Shown: piece after piece, positions 34,351-46,619 of the stretch
Layout of the letters: each line of letters begins with the position of its first letter
Numbering within the stretch: the first letter of the stretch is position 1
Origin: Sciurus carolinensis
Lineage: Eukaryota; Chordata; Mammalia; Rodentia; Sciuridae
Assembly (NCBI RefSeq): GCF_902686445.1
Contig: NC_062213.1
Coordinates: forward strand, 138,220,491-138,284,490
Direction of reading: 5' to 3'
DNA length: 64,000 nt
Translations under genes and position numbers: made by a program
Notes under the pieces: model-generated
Databases searched by the model: none
What the model saw: the letters and a program-made list of their open reading frames with translations, nothing else
Told to the model about the DNA's origin: nothing

Positions 34351-35623
34351 GTTGGTTTAGCCAGCATTCACCTAAACACCTGATGTCTTCACCTGGTAAT
34401 TTTCCAACAACTGATCTCCACCCTAATCCATGGTTCTAAATTCCCATGTGCCCATGCTATATTTGGAGTCAGAATCTCTCTCCCCGACTATGAGATTCTG
34501 CTACATGGTCCATATACTTGTTCTGAGGATCCTGAAAGTTTTCCAAATTGTACTCTAACAAGCATCGTTCAATGTTTTTTTTCTTCAACAAGGCAGAACT
34601 GAAAAGAAAAGTGACATAGAACACCAAGAAGAATGTTCCTTACCTTTACTTCTAGGGATCCAGGAAGGTCTCTAGCCATCCCCAGTTCTTCTGAATAAAC
34701 TCGTGAAAATGCAAGGCATTGGTTCACTCAGTCTCCTGGATAAGGCTTTAGGAATATGCCTAAAGAATCATCTGTCTTCACAAAGAGTACGATTCTATTA
34801 ATAATCAGGTTTTGGTATCACAGGAAGTAGGACTGTGGTATTACTTATTTAAAACTCTGAGCTTTGAACCAGTAGCTTGTTTGGCCTTGGATGCCTTGCA
34901 TGATTGTCTTATAGCAGATTTGCCCTTCTAATTATGATTTGTTTTAGGCAGGTGGTGTTTTAAATGTCTTTATGTTCAGGAGTACCCACCCCATAGGAGT
35001 AGAATGAATGGGTTTGGGAGAATGTTGATAGCGGGACAAAGCCAGCCTGGTATTATCATTTCACATGGGAAATCTACCCAGTGGAATTCACAAGAGCAAT
35101 AATTGTAAGTTGGTTTTGTAAGCAAAACTCTTTACTTCAGTTCATTTGTGACTTTGTGGAGCTGACACTCTAATCCCCTCTGCATACCTCTTCAATGCCC
35201 TTATCTCCCAGAGTTAATAAGATACTGATAGAGTAGGAGAAAGGAAATCCTCCTCTTCATCATGGGCACTGTTTTAAAGTTCTGGGCATCTGCAGACTCC
35301 ATTTAAATGAAATAAAGACTTGAATCCCTGCTGAAATAAGTTTAACATTTCAAAAGTAGAATTTAAATGATGATAGGAAACCAGTTGCTTTTTAATGCTT
35401 ACACTTACCTTTACCAAAGCTTTCTTGAAAGAACATCTTAAGGAAATACCCGAGGAAGGAAAAATCCTGACCTGAAATATTCTTAGTGAATATTCAAACA
35501 GAACACCTTCCAGTGGGTTTATAAATGCATGGGGATTGGAGATTGGATTTTGCCAATTGTTAACTTTAGCCCAGAGAATAACCAGTGTTGGGGGAGATGA
35601 ACCAGTCGTCATATGGGAAATTA
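34351..35623. other. Intergenic, nothing assigned
   Basis: No gene or clear repeat. A 112-codon minus-strand frame at 35274-35612 has no recognisable domain. Confidence 0.5.
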
Positions 35624-35635
35624 TGCTGGTTCTTT

Positions 35636-35780
35636 TTTTTTTTTTTTTTTTAAACTTTTTTTTAGATGTTGACTGACCTTTCTTTTATTCATTTATTTAT
35701 ATGTGGTGTTGAGAATCGAACACAGTGCCTCACACATGATAGGCAAACACTCTACCCCTGAGCCACAACCCCAGCCCCTG
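35636..35780 (-). mobile_element. ID SINE with 3' extension
   Basis: Long T run, TAGATGTTGACTGACC, ATTTATATGTGGTGTTGAG, ATCGAACACAGTGCCTCAC, AGCCACAACCCCAGCCC. Perfect 12-bp target duplication TGCTGGTTCTTT at 35624-35635 and 35781-35792. Confidence 0.9.
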
Positions 35781-35792
35781 TGCTGGTTCTTT

Positions 35793-36409
35793 ATGCAGTG
35801 ATTTTGGGTGTATAATGTGACTCATATCTGACTTAGCTAAAGAAGTAGAATCTTTAGTTTTTCTGCTCCACACTGCCTCCTTGTGTAATGAGAACTATCT
35901 TCTAGTCAATGAACCTGCAGATGCATATTCATTGGAATATAGTGGTTTCAACAACCCAAACCAGTCAGGTTGCCTTGTTGAAGAAAATCCGTTTTTTGAT
36001 AATTTGATAATTTACATTCATTTATTTATTATTTCTAACTTTCTGTTTTTTTTTTTTTTTCAGGGACTACTCCCCCAACTAGACATTACCTTTTTTTTTT
36101 TTTTGCTTGTACTCCTAATTTCTCTCATGTGCCTTTAAATTGATGGAAAGGAATAAGAAAATGGATGAAAATCAAAGAACTGGTTTTGTTACTTAATATA
36201 TCATCTTTGAAAGTTCCCGTGGGATGGAAGGTAGAGAGCTTTGGAAAGGTGAAAAAAAATCCACTAATCAAAAGATTCTATTTATACAGGTGTTCTAATT
36301 TTATCAAAAGCAGTTGGTTCAAAGTAGTAAAGCTCATTGAATTTTTTTTTTTTTTTTTTTGCCTTCTTCCTGTTTATTCTTGATTCAGCAAACTGGTGCT
36401 ATTTGGCTT
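35793..36409. other. Intergenic with several T runs
   Basis: T runs at about 36047-36060, 36091-36104 and 36341-36360. Frames across them are low-complexity and not credible genes. Confidence 0.55.
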
Positions 36410-36537
36410 CATTTAATTCATTCAACAAATAGCTATGTGCATGCGTTAGGTGCCTCAAACTGTTTTAAGGGCTGAAGATAAGTACTACAGGAAACAAAAC
36501 AGAGACACTTCTGCCTTCATGAAACTTATTTTCTTTT

Positions 36538-37051
36538 TTCTTTCTTTTTAAATTTTTAAAAAATTTGTTCTAATTATACATGACAGTAGAATGCACTTAT
36601 ACATTTTGATAAATCATACATAAATGGAGTATAATTTCTTATTATTCTGATTGTACATATTGTAGGATCACATCGGTCATGCAGTCATATATGTGCGTGA
36701 GGTAATAATGTCTGTTTCACTCTACTATCCTTCCTACCCCCATACCCCTTCCCTTCCCTTCACTCTTCTCTACCTGATATAAAGTAATTCTTCTTCCCTA
36801 GCCACTCCCCCCTCCTTTACTGTGAATTAGCATATCAGAGAAAACATTTGGTCTTTGTTTTTTTGGGTTTGGCTTATTTTGCTTAGCATGATGTTCTCCA
36901 ACTCCATCCATTTACCAGTAAGGTACACTTATACATTGCTGGTGGGAATGCAAAATGGAAAGCAGTATGAAGATTCCTCAGAAAACTTGGAATGGAACCA
37001 TCATTTGACCCGGTTATCCCAGTTATCCCACTCCTCGGTTTATACCCAAAA
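36538..37051 (-). mobile_element. L1 insertion with 5' inversion (twin priming)
   Basis: 36538-about 36919 is L1 3'UTR and 3' end in minus orientation. From about 36922 to 37051 an ORF2 piece runs in plus orientation (GGTACACTTATACATTGCTG to GGTTTATACCC). Flanks AAACTTATTTTCTTT (36522-36536) and AAACTTGTTTTCTTT (37052-37066) are a 15-bp target duplication with one mismatch. The inverted piece lies upstream of the 3' piece in L1 order, with about 250 bp between them lost. Confidence 0.85.
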
Positions 37052-37205
37052 AAACTTGTTTTCTTTGTGGTGAGACAGAAAATAAAGAAAGTAAAATAAA
37101 TGCTAAGGAGAAAAATTGAAACAGGGAAAAGGGATATGGAATGTTCAGGTTGGGAAGTAACAGTATGATGCTAGGCAGTCCAGAAGGGCCTTATTGAAGA
37201 GGTTA

Positions 37206-37355
37206 AATTATTATTTTTTTAAATTAATTTTTTATTTTTTTCTAATTGGTTATTTATTTATTTATTTATTTATTTTGGTGGAGTTGGGGATTGAATGCAG
37301 GGCTTTGTGCATGCTAGGCAAGCACTGTACCAACTGATCTATATCCCCAGCCCAA
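37206..37355 (-). mobile_element. ID SINE with 3' extension
   Basis: T/A-rich start including (TTTA)n at about 37252-37276, then GGAGTTGGGGATTGAATGC, GCATGCTAGGCAAGCACTG, GATCTATATCCCCAGCCC. Second insertion into the L2 at 36410. Confidence 0.85.
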
Positions 37356-37640
37356 GGAGATAAAATATTTTACTGAAGTGGTGAAGGGGCATAGAAAGCA
37401 AACACCCCAGGGTAAACAAAGAAGAATGTTCCAGGCACGGGTAATAGCAAGTGCAAAGGTCCTGACCAAAAGCAGTTGGCCAGGAAATGTGTGCTTGGCT
37501 TATTAGAGCAACAGAAAGGTCAGCATGGTTGGAGTAGATCACAGAGGAAGAGGTCAGACAGAACCTTAGAGATTCTGTAAGGATTTAGTATTTTAAGTAT
37601 TGTGTAGATTTGAGCAGAGGAATAAAACATTATTTTTTTT

Positions 37641-40600
37641 TAAAAAATAGGTTGTAGTGATAAGAATAAAATGGAAGAAGGTAAGAGAGAAAACATTGTT
37701 GATAGTTAGAAGGCTAGATTTCAATTTTTTAGTCACTCCATCATCTATTCTATAATATGCATGCACTCCTGAGCTGAGAATTTGTTACTAATATGCAGGG
37801 GTATTTGCCACGATCAAGACTTGTTATTGATTGTGAATTCCCATATAGTAAAAAAGTTGAACATAAGCAGGGAATAATTTTTAGAACATTAAACAGTAGT
37901 CAGCAAGATTTTTCTATGTAAAAAACAAATGATCAGATTTGGAAATAGAAATGCAAATAAGATTTTAATTAATATTTTGCATTGGCAGAGATGTTCCATC
38001 TTACAAAATGAAGACTTACATAGAAATTTGGGTATTTGGGAATGGTTTGTGCTGTAAGAGAACAACCCTCCCTGACTGTGTTAATATAGGTTCACAAGAT
38101 TTCATCTAGGAAGAGCTCCTGTATAGTATAAAAACTTGCCTTCTTTTATGTAGAGAAACATAGCTTTCATGCTCAGCCCTACTTTCCAGCAAAGTCTTTT
38201 ATATTGCTCTGTTGGTATTTTACTAGAATGACATTAAATGCACTGCATTACTGTCAGACTAAATTCATTTTATTTTTGTAATTGATGCTTGGAAAATGTT
38301 AACATTATTATTCTAGAAGTTCCTGATAGCAGACTGTGGTTGCTATGTACACTGCTAGTAAGGGGCTTAGCATGGTTTTAGATGTGCAGAGATCCCTTAG
38401 AAGTACCTTTCCTCAAAGAAGTCAGTGATTAGAGAATTAAAGCCTATAGTAGTGTTGAAAATATACCACTAACACTGATAGGAGCTCTCAAGAATCCATT
38501 ACACTTCCCTGAAGAAAAACCTGCAGTGAGTCCATGGCATAATACTCACAAAAGTGCTTCATATTTGTTCATTTAACACAAATTTGTTGAACACCTAATA
38601 TGAGCAAGTTGCTATGGGAGGACACAGATATTCAAGCATCAAAAGAAAAAGCCTAGTGAATGAATGCATTATCTTCAGTATGTCTTTCTACTAATAACAA
38701 CTTTATCCCAGCCCTTATGCATTATTATTCATAAACATAAAATGAATCTAGCTACACAAAATATTATAAATATAGAATGCCACCTTTTCTATTTGGACTG
38801 TGGATTTGAATATCACTGTCTTCTCTTCCTCTTAAGTATAGAAGAAACAAGGATCTATTTCACCTACCCATTTGTTTTTTAATAGTTCTTTAACATTTAT
38901 TTTATATTGTCTGATTATAGATGCTGATTACCTGCGATTAGCCAGGCTTGTTTGTTTGACACAAACCCAGTTTTCAAGACTTTGAAGAATATTTCTGTCA
39001 GTTCTAGGAAGAATTATCACCAGTATCCCCTTAATTATGTTTCCCCAGATACCAGAAATTAATTCAAGCTTTTTCCTTAAGCTGGTTTTTGGACCAGTTT
39101 TAGCTACTGTGGAATTTTCCTAAGGGCTCTATCCCCTGTTCAAGGTGCTTTCCTTTTATAGGCCCCCAGGGACCCCACACTGCCTTTGAACTCCTTGTGG
39201 TTCTCTCACGATTACTTTAAGGGCCCCTTTCTCCCCAGAGCACTGGGGCTTCTCCTAGCCACTTTTCTTTCTTTCATGCTCCATCTAGACTCATATAGGA
39301 TAGAATTTCTGAACAGGTCTTTATGGATCTCCTTGAACCACAGCAGAAGGTGGCAACCATCTTTAGGGCCACTACTTCATAGAATTATAGTCATAGCCTA
39401 TTTTTAGAATCAAAAAGGAAGTTAGAGCTTACCCATTTTTATTCTATTAATCAGTATGAGTTTTGCTTAAAAGAAATCTTATTTGGAAACACTGTTCATA
39501 AAACAAGTAAGAGTAGAACTGTGTAAACTGGAGGGCCAGTGGGTCCCCATGGTTCTCCAACTGGTCACCCCTGTGTTCCCAGATATTCCAGAGACACCAT
39601 AGAAGTCTTACTCCACAGAAGCCCTCTAAAAACTGCCTGACTTGCTAGATGAAGATTGTCAAAGTGTTTCATTTTGTACTTCCTCCTTTCCCTTGGAGAT
39701 CTGATCTCTGTTCTCATGAACTTGAGACTATTAACTACCGGATCTACTTGCCAGGGAGCCAGTCCCCTTGCACTCACAGGTTTAGCAACACTTTGCAGCA
39801 GTGAGTGTCATGAGGCTAGGTTTGATTGACAATGGTCCTGGAAAATATTCTGAGGGCCTAGACACAAGTGCTAAGTTTTTTTTTTCTTATTGCAACATGA
39901 CACTCTTAAAAAATATTTAGCAAAAATAGACACTTGTGAAAATGTTCTTCTTTCCAGTGACTGTGGTGAGAAAGCACTTCCCTGTGAGTTTGCAAAGACA
40001 CAACACAGTTCTCATTCTCACTTCAACTTTCAACCAACAAAATCCAGCTGAATTTCCCTTCATATGAATTATCTTAGCCCTCAGAGGAACTTAAACTCAT
40101 TTCACTTATTTTAATGCCAGTGGAAGGAAGCTAGGCATGAAGATGGTAGTTACGATAGTTTTTGGAAAGAAACATGTTAGGAAAGAACAGATTCTTTTAT
40201 TTACCTGTCCCACATGACAATTTAGGGCAGATAGAAGATAACTAGGAAAGCTTGATTTAGGACACAATTTAACTTAGGCTCTGATTTAAAAATAAAGCAC
40301 TGTGTCCAATAGAGGGGGTGAAGAAGGGAAAAAGGGAAAAGTTGGAGGGCTCCTTCATGTTTTATAGCTGGAGGTTAGATTTTATCATCTAATTAGACCA
40401 CACCCACTGGGGAGGCAGTAAGGTACAGAGGAAGATATGTGGGCTTTCCAGGTCTTTCCTCCTCCTCCTTCCTTCTTTCATGTTTGTTTGTTTGTTTTTG
40501 ATCATTAGCTTATACTTTCTTTTCCTTCTTTTTCTCCTTTCATCCTTGGCAATTTTTCTAAGCTCCTGAAATGTGCTTGACACTGTTAACTGCAGAGGTC

Positions 40601-40649
40601 ACAACACTGAAGTACACACTATGGAGCTTCAGCTAGGGGAGCACTGGCA
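37641..40649. other. Intergenic, nothing assigned
   Basis: Long stretch with no young repeat. Pyrimidine-rich part at about 40455-40545. No frame shows a domain or exon-like splice borders that I recognise. Confidence 0.5.
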
Positions 40650-40830
40650 TGCCATTTTTGTCATTTAGTAGTAGAGGGACCTTGGGTAAATTACTTAATC
40701 TCTCCGAGCTTTTATTTCATAAAAGTGGGAGTAATACTAACTTCTCACAGGGTGGCACCAAGTAAAGAAGAATCAAATGAGATACTACGTATAAATCGCT
40801 CCCACAGAGTGCTAAATTCCTAGTAGAGAT
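40650..40830 (+). repeat. MIR SINE
   Basis: GAGGGACCTTGGGTAAATTA, CTTAATCTCTCCGAGC, GGGAGTAATACTAACTTC, then GAGTGCTAAATTCCTAGTAG. Confidence 0.75.
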
Positions 40831-40859
40831 TTAAAAATGGGAACTGACTTCCTTTGATA

Positions 40860-42420
40860 TGCATCCTGAATCCATCCTCTTCTCATTACCTCCTCTGTTC
40901 CCACTCTAGTCCATGCTGCTGTTCTCTGGTTCCCTTCAACTAGTTTTTCAACAGCTTACACTTTCCATTCTTGCCTCCCTAACAGGTGATTGTCGACACT
41001 GCAGCTGAGTGACCCTTCAAAAGTGTGTTAAGATTATGTCCTTATTGGGAGGTGGGGAGGAAGGGGGAAGTGCTGAGGAGTGATATTGGCCATATTATCT
41101 TGTTATATTGTATGCAAACTGTACAAATATGTAACAACAATTTCCATCATTAGGTACAACTATAATGCACCAATAAAAAATGTGGAAAAAATAAAAATGG
41201 GAGCCTAGTACAAATTCCCATCCTTAAAGGTATTATAATCAGATCATTAGGTTCATTCTCACAAATTCTGCAAGGGTTTTGGATCAGGCTCTTAGTTTTA
41301 CCCTGCCTCAGAGAGAGCCTCCTGAACATTCAGTAAACTGTAGACCAAGAATTGCTCCTTCCCAGAGCAATACTGAATTCCCCAAATCCTGTCTAGACTC
41401 CATCTTCCTACCTTTAACCCTCCACTCTATCCTTTCTCTCCATGTCATGAGCCTCCTGCACATCACAACCATTCACTGCTACAATTGCACTAGAGACGGT
41501 CACTTGTACGTGCTTTTCCAGCTGTCCCAGAAGAAAATGTATTCTTTCTTTTTTTCCAAGACCCCACCTGTGCTCTTGGTCCTTTCCCCCCTTTCAACTT
41601 CTTCTGAACCTGGCCAAACCAATTTTGTCTTCTCTCATAGCTCCTATTTATTGGCTCTTCCTCATTAACCTTCAAAGATGTTCAAGTCAGTTGATCTGTA
41701 GGAAAATTTCTTCTGCCCTAATCTCTCCTCTGGGTGCCACTTAATATATCTCTCTTCCAAATTTCTTGACAGCATTATATATCCTTATCACGTTTACTTT
41801 CTCATTTACCATTAAAAATACCACTAAAATTGGACTTTTATCCCAATACTATTGCAAAATTCTCTTGGGGTCACCAGGAATCCCCTACACAACAAAGCAA
41901 ATGATTTATTTTCTTATCCTTGACTTCTTGACTTCTCTTTGGTTTTTGACACTGCTGACTTTTTCCTTTGTGAAATTCTCTTCTCCTTTTTCTTCCGATA
42001 ATAATTTCTCTTCATTTTCTCCCCAAATCTCTGAGCATTCTGTCTCAGTTTCTAATAGTGGTTCCTTTTAAGCCTATTTAAAAATATTTTCATTGTTCCC
42101 CAAGTTTCCATGTTCAGTCTTTTTGTTTTCTACATTCTTTTTATATGATCTTCCCATAGCCATGATTTCAGCTCTGACATTTAAGTTGATGATTTTTACA
42201 TTGGTAACTCTGTTCTGAGCCCTTTCTCCTGAACTCTCCTTCTGGCAATAGCTACCTGGATAGGTTGCAGCACCTCACAGTCAGTGCTGTTCTCTTGCCC
42301 CTCCTCAATCTGACCAGGCCACCTATATCACCTCTTAGCTTTCATATTAGACACATACAGTAATTTCCCTAGTGAAAGAAGCCAAGATCTCCATGGCTTG
42401 CTTTCTCTCTTTTATCATGA
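40860..42420 (+). mobile_element. Long L2 LINE fragment, split by an L1 tail
   Basis: Pyrimidine-rich plus-strand L2 in at least two pieces around the L1 tail: 40860-41034 (CAACTAGTTTTTCAACAGC, CATTCTTGCCTCCCTAAC, GTGACCCTTCAAAAGTG) and about 41280-42420 (GTTTTTGACACTGCTGACTT, TGTTCCCCAAGTTTCCATG, AAGTTGATGATTTTTACATT). A 129-codon frame at 41279-41668 falls inside and is a relic, not a gene. Order of the pieces suggests more than one L2 segment or rearrangement. Confidence 0.6.
41046..41187 (+). mobile_element. L1 3' end inside L2
   Basis: GGGAGGTGGGGAGGAAGG, GATATTGGCCATATTATCTT, GTACAACTATAATGCACCAA, then ATGTGGAAAAAATAAAAATG. Confidence 0.8.
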
Positions 42421-43315
42421 GTTACTAGTGATTAGCAAACGTCATTATTTAATATTATAAGTACTTTCCAACCCTGGGTTTGTTAAAAATTTCAAATGGT
42501 ACCCAAAGCAATAAAATTAGCAAGGTTAAAAAAAGGTTTCAATTGCTAAGTTCACCTGAGCTGAATGGAGTATATAAATAAACAGTCCCAAGCACTGAAA
42601 GAATCTGCCTTATGTCTCATCGCATAGAGCAGGAAATTTCCGGTGTCAACTATATAAATTTCTAATGTTCTTTGAATATATTTTTGCAGGTAAAGTTCAA
42701 AGCTGTTTACTAAAGACATCTAATTGCCTTTTTTTATTTTTTTTTTGATACAAAGCAAAGCAAAACAAAACAAAAGAAAAAAAAAAAGCAGGAGCTTTTC
42801 CGTCAGCAGGGGGAGCACTATTACTTTTCTCTGGGAAGATTTTCACCAAGGCAACGCTGTCTTTTAATATAGACCACATCCTAGCAACCTGGAGGAAAAA
42901 ATAATGATACAATCGATACACTTGCTCCCTCGTGGTTGCGATTTTTAAAAATAGCTTTTTTCGCCTTTGTAATTGAAAAGTGTTTGCTTAGGAAGGGGTC
43001 TTTGGCTGTCATTCATCTTTTCTGTCCTTCCTTTCAGTCACTCTCTAATTAGAGAGAGGTGTTTAATCCAGGATATAGGGTTTGAAATGGCTCACAGAGT
43101 AGTGTTCCAGCACCTGGTCAGTATTTAGTATCTACCGGACATTGAAACAGAGACACTGATTAGCTCATTTGACTTAGACTGGTTAATACAGTGAAAGAAA
43201 TCAGTCATCAGTCAACCTGAATTTCTGTCTGAAATGACCTTTTGTTTGGGTGAATTGATTCAAGGAGATCTAAATGGGGACATGGAGTTCTCAGACTCAG
43301 CTGGAATGAAGCCTA
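42421..43315. other. Intergenic, non-repetitive block
   Basis: After a T/A-rich patch (42727-42788) the sequence at 42790-43320 looks single-copy and contains the CTCF-like motif and AT-rich homeobox-type sites (CTCTAATTAGAG at 43024-43035). Could be a regulatory element; no gene seen. Confidence 0.4.
42802..42818 (+). promoter_or_regulatory. CTCF-like motif
   Basis: GTCAGCAGGGGGAGCAC fits the CTCF core (CAGCAGGGGG followed by a G/C-rich end). Judged by eye without a matrix score. Confidence 0.4.
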
Positions 43316-43319
43316 TCAA

Positions 43320-43480
43320 ATCCGGGTGGCAGCACAGTGTAAAGGAAGAATAAAGGAGACCAAGGTCTCATCTGGATTCTACTCTGATCTTGAACAAACA
43401 TTTAACTTGACTCTTTACACCATGATTTCTTTTCTTATAGTCATCACATGTTTTTATGAACAGGAAATGATAAAATGAAT
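43320..43480 (+). repeat. Probable MIR SINE
   Basis: GGTGGCAGCACAGTGTAAAG, then TCATCTGGATTCTACTCTGA and TTGAACAAACATTTAACTTG follow the MIR order, but decay is strong. Confidence 0.45.
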
Positions 43481-43767
43481 TTTAAAACACCTTGAGATTA
43501 GGAAATATCTATATAGTAATCCATACATTCATGTATATATACCCTGTGTGTGTATATATACATACATTTGTGTATGTATAGCCAAGTAGATATATTTGTA
43601 TCTATTTAAGAAATGCATATCTGTAAATAAAATGAATCAATACACATACGGGAGGCATACAAATGATGACAATTCTCTCTGAAAGTAGCATACTGTTTAT
43701 AATGATTATTCTACTCACTCACTGAGAATAATAATAGTTTATAGACAGAAATAATAAAGAATCCAAA

Positions 43768-44190
43768 TAACCAAATTATGGAGACAAATCTAGGTGTCCA
43801 TCCTAGGTGAATGGATAAATAAAATGCAATGTGTATACACAATGGAGTTTTATTCAGCCATAAAGGAAAATGAAATTATGTCATTTTCAGGAAAATGAAT
43901 GGAACTGGAGAACATTATGTTAAGCTCAGAAGATCGAGGGTTATGTTTTCTCTCATATATGGAAGCTAGAGAGAAAAAGGAAAAGAAAGTTGGGTGTATC
44001 TCATGAAAATTAAAGTGAGATCAGTAGAGGAAAGTGACTATGGGAGGAAGGATGGGAAGGAAAGAGGAAATACTGGGAATGGTGATAGCCAAATTATATT
44101 GCTATATCATGTGCATGAATGAATATGTAAGAGTGAATTCCACAATTATGTATAATTATAATTCACCAATAAAAATATGGCAAAATAATA
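43768..44190 (+). mobile_element. L1 3' end
   Basis: ORF2 end (CTAGGTGTCCATCCTAGG, ACACAATGGAGTTTTATTCA, GCCATAAAGGAAAATGAAAT) and 3'UTR to ACCAATAAAAATATGGC. Older L1 subfamily than the copies at 13170 and 17508. Confidence 0.85.
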
Positions 44191-46399
44191 AAGAATTCAG
44201 TACTTCTTGGAAATTTTTAAATTTCCTTCATACTTATTTGGTGATGAGAACCTTATATCACTTATTTCCCAAACATTTTTGTAAGGAAATAATTAGAGAT
44301 GATGCTATAACTGAACCTTATAATACACACCCATCCTTATCTAACAGTATACTTGTTTAAATGTTCTGCCAGTTTACTTTTCCCTTATTTCATTTGTACT
44401 CTGAATGGAAGCATGGCATAAAAATATTTTGTAAGCATTTTAGGAGAAATAAATGAATAAAGGGAAATCTAGTTTGGAACCAAAAAAATTTTATTCCCTC
44501 AATTTCTAAAATGGTTTTTTTTTTCAGTTAATCTTTCTCTCTTTCCAATTAATTAACATGTGATATTAGGGTTTTTATTTTCTTAAAGTAATAAATTTTA
44601 AAGAAAACAAATGGAATAGCTTTTGTTTTCACCAATAGTCTTTCATTACGAAGTCTAATTTGATCTATTTGATCTGTGACTAGTTAACTTAGAGGTACAG
44701 AGTGAGGTGCTAATGAAGTCAGAGTAATAAATTTAATTCCAGTGAGCTTCAGGTTTACTTTTTCTATGACCATAGATACATTCCTAATCCTCAGTAATCA
44801 TTTATCATTATTATGATGATTCAGATCTGAGACCAGCAATGAAATGCCATCTAAATAAGGTAAGGCAGTCTCCATTAAAAAGAGGCAACCAAGTCCCTTA
44901 CCCTACTTCTAAGTGTTTTTTGTATTATCTTAGGATAGTTTACTCATAATTATAATTTATATTTCTGTAGTGCTTAGGAAAGAATATAAGTTGGAGAATT
45001 CCAGGTATTTTAATTAAATCCAACAAGAAAACCAAAACCATACCAGACAAAACTGAAATCTATTGAAAAATCTCCTGGATTGGGAACTATACACACTTCC
45101 ATATGACTCCCAACACTTCCATTTACCAGACTTGAGCATTTAAAACCTTTCCTGGCCTTGATTTTTTTCATGGAAATATGGAGAGAAATACCTATTTCCC
45201 TGCTTATTATAGCTATTAAAAGAGTTAATATATATGAAGTACTTAGCTCTTAGTAAGTACTCTGTACTCAGTAACTGAATAAAGACAGTTTATCATCCTC
45301 ATTATTATAATTCCTGTGTAAGGGTATTGTAAGAATTAAATGAAAGCTGAATATGGCCCATGATCTTTCTTGAAGGTATCTTATATACCATGAAGCATTA
45401 AATTTATGTAAAGTATTACTATCTCATTCAGAGAAGATGACTTCTTTATTCATTAATTAAAATTAATTCATTCATTGCAAATTATTGTGCATTATGTCCA
45501 AAATACTGAGATAGCTAATCACAAAGGATCTTTAAAAGTGGAAATATGAGACTCACTTCCATGTAAGATGTAGTTGTCTGTGGAAGTACAAACTCACAGT
45601 GCAACAACTGAGGTAACCTGTATAAATGGAAAAAATCATATTCTAAGGCATCAATTTTCATGGAAGTAGTGAGGATTAGATGAACCAAAATACTGGAGAG
45701 GGTAGAATCCTTTTCAAAGTGAGCTGACATTATCTGATAATTTTTTTTCACCAGGTAGTTTGCTGATTCTAAATGTGGATTAAAGGGTTTTCCCAGACAG
45801 AGTTTCTGATGGGGTGAAGAAAAGCAGCTAACTTCTTGGCAGTTATAGATTCAAACTCATGGTTGATTTTCCCCATAGCACATTTGATGAATTTGGTTTC
45901 TCACAGAAGGCCATGGGGCTGGGGCAAAAGCTTCTAAATGTTGAGTGATATATATATATATATATCCCACAGTTCTGCAATGCTTTGGAAACAAAAATAA
46001 ATGTCTTTCCTCAAGACATTTACTAGATGTTGAAGCTTTGGGAGACAGAGAATAAAGAACTGGGTGGGGACTCCTTAAAGGTAGAGTTGGATTTCATACA
46101 GCCTTTCAGGGGTGAGAAGATGATGATGTGTTACCCTCATAATCATAAGCGCAGGAGAAGAATGTCCTAGGTAAAGAGGTAGTTCTGAGCCAGAGCGAGT
46201 CTTGGTAGTAAAAGTGCATTCTAGACCCATGAAATTGAAATGACCCAACCCTTCACCACTCTGCCTACCAGAGGAAATGGGGACCTGCTCTGCTAGCAGA
46301 TAGTGTTCAGAATCTTTAGGACATTTTTATATGCAATGTCTGGCATACAATACAAATTAGTAAACATATGACAATGCAATAATTAAAACAGAAGGCAGG
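44191..46399. other. Intergenic, nothing assigned
   Basis: AT-rich. 45200-45360 resembles a MIR tail (ATGAAGTACTTAGCTCTTAG, GTAAGAATTAAATGAAAG). A (TA)n run lies at about 45948-45965. No gene seen. Confidence 0.5.
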
Positions 46400-46436
46400 A
46401 TTGGGGATATAGCTCAGTGGTAGAGCACTTGCCAAG
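46400..46436 (+). mobile_element. ID SINE 5' fragment
   Basis: GGATTGGGGATATAGCTCAG, TGGTAGAGCACTTGCC, then breaks off. Only the A-box half remains. Confidence 0.75.
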
Positions 46437-46619
46437 AGAAAAGTCAGATAACATGAGCAGCCCTATAGGTGACCTAGATATTAAAGTCAGCAGACAAGAA
46501 CTTCATTCAGAGCACAGAGTGGAGACCAACAAGGGAATTGATAATTCCAGGAGAATAATCATTACTTATGATTGAGCTATGTTTCTAAGTTAGTGTCCTC
46601 AATTAAGAGAAATTGTACC

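Larger units (their letters stand above)
36410..37640 (-). mobile_element. L2 LINE, split by an L1 and a SINE
   Basis: Three minus-strand L2 pieces in order: 36410-36521 (TTCATTCAACAAATAGCTAT, CTTCTGCCTTCATGAAAC), 37067-37205 (GTTCAGGTTGGGAAGTAAC, CAGAAGGGCCTTATTGAAGA) and 37356-37640 (GAATGTTCCAGGCACGGGTA, AAGTGCAAAGGTCCTGACC, GATTTGAGCAGAGGAATAAA). Together they rebuild one older L2 copy. Confidence 0.8.

Noticed and set aside
34740..35640. 112-codon minus-strand frame at 35274-35612 as a gene
   Set aside because: No known domain, no exon-like flanks, and biased composition; treated as chance.
41279..41668. 129-codon plus-strand frame
   Set aside because: Lies inside the L2 fragment and has the composition of decayed L2, not of a separate gene.
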